From Obelidium mucronatum (Eukaryota > Chytridiomycota > Chytridiomycetes > Chytridiales > Chytriomycetaceae), in contig JAIVFH010000020.1 of NCBI GenBank assembly GCA_025765595.1, positions 1 to 64,000 on the forward strand: a stretch of DNA of 64,000 nucleotides, in the 5' to 3' direction. Below, piece by piece: positions 55,100 through 64,000 of the stretch. Under the pieces are notes generated by a model. That model saw nothing but the letters and a program-made list of their open reading frames with translations. It ran no database searches and was not told the DNA's origin. A program made the translations under genes and the position numbers. How positions within the stretch are numbered: position 1 is the first letter of the stretch; each line of letters starts with the position of its first letter.

Positions 55100-56277
55100 T
55101 TACAGACTAGACCCTCCCAATATTCTACGGAGGTCCTTCTTTTGCGCATCCCCCAATCCAGAAGGGAATTTGACATTTGCAGAAACAATCAAGTCTCCCT
55201 TCTTCCCAGTCTTGCTGTTGGGCATTCCTTCACCTTTAACAACTCGTGTTTCTGAACTGCTTCGAAGGTTGCCAACATCTACCTCAATCTTCCTGCCATC
55301 GAGCGTCTCTACAGACTTCTTGACTGGGCCACCACACAGGGTATCTACCAAATCAACGTCCACTTTAACCTTCAAATCATCTCCCTCCCGAATGAATCGG
55401 TCATGTGGTTTCTCCTCAATGACAAACTCAATATCTTGGAAAACGCCTCGAGAAACTTCATCTCCTTCCCCAGGGTACTGTGATCTTGGTACCTGCTTTC
55501 CAACCCGCCTTGACTTGAATGGACAGGATCTTTTCCTGGACAGAGGAATCAAGACTCCTTCGTGTGACTTTAAGCCGCTTTGTGGTACCAGTGTAGAGAT
55601 CTTCGAGTGCGACTGGGAGCTGACGTTTGACGGGTTCGGGTTTTTGGAATGCGGTTTGGTTACTGCGTTTTGTCCCCTGGTGTTGTTGGGGGAAAGCTCC
55701 AGGGAAACCACCGGGGAATCCACCGCCACTTGGAAAACCTCCTCCTCCTCCATTTCGAATGTCTTCATCACTATCGATATCCATTCCACTGAACCCACCG
55801 GCTCCAAACGGACTGGATCCACCAAAGAATTGCGCAAAGATATCTTCAGCTGTAAAATAAAGTAATGTTAGTATAGTGTGGGTGGATACAAAGTGATTGT
55901 CAAAACAAACCAGAACGCGGTTGGAAACCTCCTGGGCCACTTGAAAAGTGGAACTGAGCACCAGGTGGGAAACCAGCACCACCAGGGAATCCAGAAAATC
56001 CACCTGGGCCTCCACCTCCACCTCCTCCGGCGCCTTTCAGACCGGCTTCACCGTATTGGTCATATATCTGCCGCTTGTTCGGATCGCTGAGGACTTCGTA
56101 CGCTTCCGCCAGCTCCTTGAATTTGCGGTCAGCTGTTTCCTTGTTATCAATGTTGCGATCTGGGTGCCATTTCAATGCTAGCTTTCTGTAGGCTTTTTTG
56201 ATTTCGTCGTCCGACGCTGTCTTGGAGACTTTCAGAACGTCGTAGTAGTTGGGCATTGATTGATTTACGTCTGGCAT
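55100..56277 (-). CDS. SIS1: class B DnaJ (Sis1/DNAJB-type) Hsp40
   Basis: Hsp70 co-chaperone. The J domain at the N-terminus has [20 protein letters not shown] and [10 protein letters not shown] (HPD motif), then [21 protein letters not shown] Gly/Phe-rich region follows, joined by an intron to [16 protein letters not shown] and [12 protein letters not shown]. The substrate-binding C-terminal domains show [60 protein letters not shown] and [20 protein letters not shown]. No zinc-finger Cys repeats are present, so it is class B. One extra base near 55485 breaks the frame between AGTKIT and PGEGDEV. A minimal upstream promoter lies at 56278-56400. Cytosol and nucleus. Confidence 0.92.
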
Positions 56278-56493
56278 GTCAATATATTAGAATGATATAG
56301 TTGGAGGCAGTGGGGTAGGGGTGGTCACCTTTTTGTATAGTTTTTTTTTGAAGATGCGAGAAAAGACAAGAAGTTGGTGGTGGATTGTGGAAAGTTCTGG
56401 AAAAAAATTAGACAATTCTCGCTCCCTCACGAATCCAAAACACCATTTATTTGCTCATATTGATTAGCATTGACTAGCGCCACAAAATAATCA

Positions 56494-59400
56494 TCAAAAA
56501 TCATCACTTCCTTCATCATCATCATCTCCACCCTCGTCATCACTTTCTTTTTCGGCAAGCTTGCTTAACACACGCTTGGCATAATCATTTGTGTTTCTTG
56601 CTGCAGTGTTATCCAATCCACTACAAGTACTTTTGTAAAACATTTGGATCTGAGTTGTTTGCTGAAAGGCACAGCAAGTAAAGTAGCGATCTCTCCGCAG
56701 CCAACTTAATTGGAATCACACGTTCACGAACAAGTTGCATCAACGTAGGAACCAACAGTTGCAAATGTGGAGAAACAGCCTGTCGGTAAAAAAAACATAA
56801 TAAAAAGTCAGCATTTTTTCTGACGTGGAGTGTAAACCTCACATTGTAGTGCTTCTTGGACAAGTTTTTGATTCCCAAAACGGCCATTCTCCTAGGCGTC
56901 AACTTCAAGGCCTTCTTTCGCAAGATCCACCAAAGCCTTCAAAAGAACAACGACTTCTTCATCTTCGAGGATGCTATCAGAAGCATTCAGCATAAGAATC
57001 GAGTTCGCCGATGACACTGTTGCTTCTAAAACAACGGACTTGTTGCTTTCAAACCCTTCAATCACTTTTGAAACAGTTGCACTCCAAATGGCTGCATTTG
57101 ACGTAATAACGTCAGGGCACTTGATTAAAATTCTAGACACAGTTTCCATCAATCCGTGACGCTTCATATACGCAGCGTTAAGGTCATCCAAAATAGATTT
57201 CGATAGAAGTTTAGAGCTACCAAATGAAGAACGTTGTTAGAGATGAATTTAACAATTTAAACCAAATATTTACCTAATCAGAGTTTTTGCCTCTTCGGCA
57301 GACAAGTATTTACAGTAAACAGCAAAACATTTTGCAGCGAACTTTCGAATAATATCTGCAAGAAATTCAAAACAAAAGATTAAAATTATAACTTAAAAAC
57401 TCAATGGGGCAAATCTAAAAAACAGTAATACCATCGTTTTCACCAGTTGTGAATAAGGTGTCCACCAAAATTGTTTCCACAGTTTTTTTGCTGACGTCGG
57501 TGATGTCTTTTCCTTCCAAACCACTCAAAAGACCCAACAGAGATCCCCACATGGCATCTCGAACGCTTTTATCTTCAGCAGTCTTAATACCAGTTGTAAG
57601 TTCCGCAATCAAAGGATCCAACCGTGGTTGAAGGGAGATCAAGAGGGTCAAACACTTGCGTGCTGGTGTTTGGACAAAGAGAACAGGTTCAGACAAAGAC
57701 TTGATAAACGTTCTTTGAAGTTGGGGCAAGAATGGCTTCAAGTTGGCTGGAACCTTGACCAACAGAAGTCTGAGAAAAAGTCAGCAAAAAAGGCACTGCC
57801 AAACTCAAAAGAAAAAAAGAGACTATCCTACCCAAGAGTCTTTAATATCGCCGCCTTCACACCAGGTACAACTCTATCTCCAATAATTCTGATCAACGGT
57901 CCTGTAATCTGCGTAACAAACGCCTTGAGGCCCTTCCGGACTTGTGCGTCGTACCAAATCACCCAATCCCTTGGCAGATTCCTCACGAACATCAGATTGT
58001 CCATACATAAGTCCTTGCAAGAAGAATGGCAAAATCGGGGAAATTCCTTTTGGAACACAGAAACCTGGCAACTCAGATGAAGGACCCAATCTCTCTGTCG
58101 CGCCAGCAATAGCTCGTCTAATCGGGTGTAACAAATCGCTCCATTTCATCCTTTTTGACTCGCTTTGCAAGAGCATCAACAGCTCCCCATGCGGCTTGAA
58201 CCATTTCTGTACCAAACTTGGGCGGTCCTTGGAACATATCAATGAGCTTGTTGAACCACTCAATGGAGAATTCAGAAACATCGACTTTGGTTCCCTCACA
58301 AAAGACTGCAAAGCATTCACAAGCGGAACGGGCACGAGCAGCAGTGAACTCATAGAGAGACTCAGACAAGATGGGCATCAGAATGTATAAACCATCTTCA
58401 TCAACACTCAGCAAAAGAACCTTGATGGCTTCACGAATATCTGGTACTGCGTGATCATTTTGCTCGAGGGCGTCCATGAGCACAGGCAAAATAGTACCCA
58501 AACGTCTGTTGAGCGCAGAGCCAGCGACGGAAATCAACGAAGCCAAAGCACGAGCATTAAATGCCGTGATGGGAGTCGTCAAAAGTGTTGGAATCAACAC
58601 TGGGAAGACAACGTTGCTGCGAACAGACATGATCTCTTTCAAAGCCTCCAAAGCATACGCCCCTCCAGCACCTCCACCAGCCTTCAATTCATTCAACAAA
58701 CTTGGCAAGACTTCGTCAATCGCCTTGGCTCCCATGTGCTGGTGAAGCATATCAAAGGCCTGGGCGGCAGCTTCTCGGACCTTCCGGTTCCGAATCCAAA
58801 AGCGCCTTCTTGACGCTTGGAATACAATCCACAACAAAGTCAACGAGTTGCGCCTTTCCCAGCTGTGGCCATGATTTCAGGTCATTCCAATACAAGCTCC
58901 TTCTCTCGTTGTGGCATCTTCCGACTCTAAACCTGCTTCCAAAACAGGAACCAGCTTCTCCAAAACAACATCTCCGAGCTTTCTGACCAAATCTCCCAAA
59001 GTACGTGCTGCAACACCACGTTTCTCAGAGTTGGGGTCAGCAAGAGACTCAATCACCATTTGGATGATAATTGGGAGAATTTCCTTCAAGGTACGAGGAG
59101 TATTGTTGACAATACTCTTCCAGACATGGAGCGAAGCGGAACGAACAATACCATTATTATCACTACGAACCATGTACAGTGCAGAAAGAACACTGTCATA
59201 TCGTTCTTGACCCAACTGTCGTGATGAGCGCTTTCTTGTTATGCTCAGGTACCCATCGATTCATCTTCGTTTCCAGTCCAAATCAACTTTTCCAGAAACA
59301 CCAGCAATGCGGTAGAGCAGGTCTCCCATCAATTGAACAGAAGACTGACGGATTCTCCAATTCTCATCAAAGAGTCCGATTTCCAACTCAGGAAGAAGCA

Positions 59401-62400
59401 AATCAACTGCAGTGGTGGCAGTAGTTGCGGACAACAACGCGACCAGCCTTCATGGAAGTTTCACGAACTGTATCCGTTTCATCTGCCAAACCACGCAAAA
59501 TAGGAGTAATAATACTTCCAATGTAAGGTTGGAAGCCATCGCCAAAAGTTGCTGGCAAGAACACAAGCAAGGTAATGAAACCTTCTCGGACATACGTTCT
59601 TGGGGACATTGAGCAGTTGAGGATTTCTGGAAGAAGTGATTCCAATCTCTGAATACCAGCACCAGCGAGAACTTCCGAGAGACCCTGAGCGGCACCAGCG
59701 CGATCGACGGCGGAAGTTTCGGATTTCAAAGTCACAAGCAATTCGGCGATAAGGTCTGGGAAGTTGGACTCTCCAAGCTTGGAAAACATGGATCCAAGAC
59801 CGCGTGCAGCGATGGCACGTGCATCAGGAACCGGGTCAACAAGTACTTCCTTCAAACCAGGAAGCAAAGTATCCAAATCTGGACAAGACAAGGCGTTGAC
59901 TAAAAACCACACCAGTGATCAAAAAAACCAACGCAACTTACATGGAATCAAATCCTTCTGATCAGTCAAAGTCGCCATCTGCCCCATAATCTGCGCCGCC
60001 TTCTTTTTCGTCTCAGTCACACGCTCAATCAAACCACGTTGAAGAATAGGAACAATCAAAGCCAAAGAAGGAGAATCAATATAGTGGACAAAAGAAGTTT
60101 CCAAAAGAGCAGTCAACGCAGCTTGCGTGTTCTCATTGGGGTCCACCAGAGCCGCCAACAACTCTGGAACCAGTTCTTGAATCTCTGGATTCTTGATGAC
60201 ACTACCAAACGCATCCAGAGCGCTTTTGGCTGCTTCTTGAACCTTGATGTGAGTGTCTGCAAGAACTTCACACAAACGAGGGATAATTGTGGGAAGCGAT
60301 AGAGATAGCTGCTTGGGCGCAAGTGCCGCCATTGCTCCCAACATTTCAATAGACCCGGTCTTTGTTCTCCAAGCCTTGTCCTCCAATCCATTCAGAATCG
60401 AAGGCATCACAAGCTTACACAGTGTCCGGAAAGCTTGGACATGATGGCTTTACAGGCATCATTTGTGGCTTCTCGTACTTCGCGTTGGTTGTCTCCATAA
60501 CAAACCAACAAGAGCGGCAGAATCTGGATAACATACGGTTCAAAGAGACGTCCCAATGTCGTGGAGAGAGTCTCGAACGCAAACAAGGCGCCCTCCCGCT
60601 TCTCCATCTTCTTCTTGTCTTCAATTGCATCCTTCAGCGACGCCATGATGCCATACTCCTTCAATGAAGAAATACCACGTCCTTTCACTGCACCAGCAAT
60701 ACCATAAGCCGCTCCACGACGCTCTGCATATTTCGGGGATGCATAAAGCAAACGCAAAAGCCTCTCAACAATCCCACGAACTTCATCAGAAGACATGATT
60801 TTAATCAAAGGCGGCATACACTCCGCCACAGCCATTTGAACAACTTCCGAAGGCGTCTTCAAAGTTTCAACGAGACGATCCATCACTTCCGGGATCTTAC
60901 GATCCGATGCATCCAAATGCTGAGCAACTGTACCCAGCAAAATAACCGCTGATTCTCGAATCAAATCATGGGTCTCGGAAGTACCAGCAGGTTGAGACAA
61001 GTAGCTTGTGAAAGTTTTCAACAATGAGTTGACGAGGGATTTACCAGTGTCAGTGTTGACGGCTGCAATTCCAGCCTCCAGCATTTGCAATCGCACAGAC
61101 TCTTCGCGATCGCCCAATGCTTCTTGGTTGATCAAAAAGTCAAACAGAGAGTTCAAGAGAACCTCGTTATCTAAAACTGAGGCACACGCTTGCAATGCCA
61201 ATGCAATACCGCTACGAGCAGGCCATTCGTCCTTCTTATCCAAAGATTCGGGAATCACGATACCGAAATCGTCGTATTCAGGAACTGGAACAATGTTCTA
61301 AAATGCAAAAAAGATTAACAGACAATTCATTGAAGGCAAAGTTAAATACCTTGATTTCGTAAGTTGCGTAAAGCTTCTTCAAAACATCCTCAGTTTCGTC
61401 AGGCAGTTCTTCCAAAGCAGCATTTAAAGCTCTACCCGCCGCAGCCCGGATTTCAGAAACAGGGGCACCTGCACACAATCACACGAGAAAAAAGGTGTTC
61501 AATAACTTTCAAGACGACGAAAAGAAAAAACCAAAAAAAAAAAACACTCACAAACAAGATCCACAATCCCTTGAATTCCACTCTGTCTCAAAGAATCCTC
61601 ATCATTCCACATTTCCCAAACACGACTCGCTTCCCCAGAAATATCCTCATCAGAATCAAACTTGGCCATCCAAACTCTCGCAGCAGCAACTCCATCCGTA
61701 GCGCTTTCAGGCGGCGCCAAATGCTGAAGCGCTTTGAGTGCACTCTGCCTTGCCATCGGTTCTTGACTCAACAATGCATTCAACAACTCATTTGTGATTT
61801 CAACTTCATCAACTGCAACCATCTCCTTCACCAGCTTTTCGGCTTCACTCAACTCTTCTTCAGGGTCAACATCTTCTTCATCAGCAGCAGCAGTTCTCCA
61901 TGGACAGACAGAACGACAAAAGCCCTTCTCGCGCAGCCCCGTGTAACCGTGGCAGAGTGTTCAAAAGCTCAATCAAGACATTCACCATTGCTCTTCGTGG
62001 AACCAACGGGCTTCCACCCTAATCCACAATGCGCAATCAGGATTTCAGCGGCAAAGATAATCAACTCTGTTCGAATCTTTTCCTTCATGTTGCGTGTTCT
62101 TCCAGCCCGCAATACAAGTGTTTGGATCAAGGGGAATATAAAAGAGAACGCGCCGGGAGACAGGGGGTTCGATGCAACGTAGTCGCCTTTGGCAGCCATC
62201 AGCAGTTTTGTTAAAACGACTGATAGGTCCTTTTTGCAGAGGTCTTCAGGGATTCCTGTGGCACTGATTTCAACGCCCATTAAGCCGCAATGTGGCGATA
62301 TCCCATCCTAGCTCGACAATACGCCAGATTCGGTCTTCAGTTGCTTTCGAGATTAACCGGAACACATCAATGGCTTGTTTTCCAACCAAAACAGGGACCC

Positions 62401-64000
62401 TTCTTTCCTCGCTTGCCGCGTCTGACAACCACGCTTTCTCGCTCAACGACTTTAAGAACGGCTTCGATACATCGGGCCATCCACATTTCAAAGGCTTCGC
62501 GAGCTTCGTCGTCCAAGGATCCAGCAACTCCCTTGAGGATCGCCTCCAAAATGTCCAAGGCGGTTGAAACTTGGTCCCGGATTTTTTGGACGCGCTTTCG
62601 GTTCACGCTTTCCTTTTCCAATTGTAGTTTTTCTGCTTCCTTCTCTGCCTTGGCTGCAGCCGCAGCCTTGGCGTTCAATGGCTTACCCTTGTCGCCAGCA
62701 GCCGTAGCTCCTTTTCCTGCAGCAGCAGCAGGTTTTGCTGCTGCCCCCGCAGAAGCACCCTTCTTGGCTTGAAGTTCCTTCTTCAACTGAATCTCCCACT
62801 TTTCTTCCGCTGTTTTACCTCTCAAATCGTCTTGATCATCATCACCATTACCATCCTTCACAACCTTCAACTTTCCAAACAAATCACAAACAGCAACCCC
62901 TTCAACCCCTTGCCACACCGCCACATCCACAAGACTCACACTCTCCACAAGCTTGTTATCCAACGACCCAAGAACAACAGGCATACACGCGTTCATCACA
63001 AGGTCCGGATAGATCCCAACAAGCAGTTGAATCGCATTCAACGTGCTTTGTTTGAATCCAACAGGGAAGTGTGCGTGGAAACCACCGAGAGTAGGGTCTT
63101 GTTGGGAATCATGAACGGCAGAGTCTGATATTTGGTTGCTTGAATTCATCCATTCAAGAACCACTTGAGATCCCCGTGCAGCCACAACTTCAAGTGGATC
63201 GATTCCGGCTCGCCAGCATACGCGAATCCAGGCATCGCTGCCGACTGTGGCGGCGACTACAGGGTGTGTGCAAAGCACGAGCAGGTTCATCAGTGTTGCG
63301 GTTAAGGCCTCGCTTTTCAGGATTGATGCGGCGGCGGCGCCGGCGGTTTCAGTGGCGATAGATGCGTTTGGGATCATGCTTTGGATACTGTTGAATACAC
63401 GGGTGCTGAATTCATGTGCTTGCTTTTGGGCGTCATCGCCCCACGCGCTTGATGATTCTGCGGCGGCAGAAATAGTTGCTGGAATGGTGGTCAGGATGGA
63501 TGGGTTGGGACGTTCACTAACTGTGCCGGATTTTTCAAGAAGGGATCCAAGACCGGTACGGCCAACTTCGGTAATCAAAAGGAGCGTGTCTTCCGCAGAT
63601 GAAGAGTTGGACACCTGGGCTTGAATGAATTCAAGAGTCGCTCGTCGGACTGTGTGATTGATGATTGGGTTCACCATCAAATGACACCACGCGCTTCCAA
63701 ATGGTATTTTCTCAGCCCTAGTTTTATTGGGAAGAAGGGCGTAGAGAGACGGAGTCGAAATGATCATGCTCAGGGTTTCAAAGAACGCAGATTGGTCCTG
63801 GGCGGATATCAAGAGCTTTGGGTAAAACTTTTCATTCAATAGAAACGATTTAGGGTGTGGTTGCGAGAGATATGTCGAGAGCGTCTTTTTTGTTTCGAGG
63901 AGTTTTGCTAGAGATTGTTTTGATGTTAAAACCAACGGCATGAAGTTCAGCTGGCAGATTCGAAAAACACTTACAAACTCCAACACTTTTTCCGGTCTCA
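56494..64000 (-). CDS. GCN1: GCN1, HEAT-repeat activator of the eIF2alpha kinase Gcn2 (5' end outside window)
   Basis: Gcn1 binds ribosomes and Gcn2 and passes on the uncharged-tRNA or collided-ribosome signal. About 2,200 residues are visible, nearly all HEAT repeats. Characteristic text: [24 protein letters not shown] core near 60410 ([40 protein letters not shown]), [80 protein letters not shown] and [20 protein letters not shown]. The C-terminus is acidic ([17 protein letters not shown]). The N-terminal few hundred residues lie beyond 64000. Introns are few and short. Single-base frame breaks occur near 58770, 58865, 58890 and 60420, although the protein is highly conserved, which supports assembly error. 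Confidence 0.95.

Overview
This is a nuclear window from a eukaryote, most probably a zoosporic (chytrid-type) fungus. Genes are split by short GT-AG introns, mostly 50-120 bases, and packed on both strands with 25-500 bases between them. The gene set is fungal (GCN1, RAD7, HGH1, ATG22, glycogen phosphorylase, 6-phosphofructo-2-kinase). It also holds families kept in early-diverging fungi and animals: TMEM135, an ERMP1-type M28 peptidase, a multi-GAF class III nucleotide cyclase, nucleoredoxins and an RRM-YTH protein. I did not identify the species.

Layout. 0-5 kb: two small secreted Cys-rich proteins, KAE1 and TMEM135 back to back (start codons 26 bases apart), and a small tandem-CRIB protein. 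5-18 kb: an RRM-YTH m6A-reader candidate, then three genes of carbohydrate control (glycogen phosphorylase, GAF-cyclase, PFK-2/FBPase-2). 18-31.5 kb: an ACAD11-type phosphotransferase-fold protein, three secreted, probably GPI-anchored GH26-like hydrolases, ATG22 and the M28 peptidase. 31.5-38 kb: RAD7, an unresolved stretch, an unknown coiled-coil protein and HGH1. 38-44.7 kb: two nucleoredoxin paralogues separated by a two-gene DNA transposon with 25-base inverted ends. 44.9-50.3 kb: a divergent XRN-type nuclease, a cyclin and a seven-helix membrane protein. 50.4-55 kb: a dehydrogenase gene facing two phytanoyl-CoA-dioxygenase-family genes, with a shared promoter word. 55-64 kb: a class B DnaJ and most of GCN1, whose 5' end lies outside the window.

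Main points for a second look: (i) a Thr-rich peptide module shared by three unrelated enzymes at opposite termini; (ii) the word GTGCCACCC upstream of all three dioxygenase/dehydrogenase genes; (iii) the transposon; (iv) an N-myristoylation-type protein with two CRIB motifs; (v) a cyclase domain lacking several catalytic residues; (vi) five near-identical GC hairpins in one intron; (vii) sharply GC-rich blocks at the 5' end of many coding regions.

Caveat. Many clearly real genes, including conserved GCN1, are interrupted by single extra bases, usually in short homopolymers. I read this as uncorrected long-read assembly error, not as pseudogenes. Gene spans below are start-to-stop envelopes that include introns and these frame breaks.
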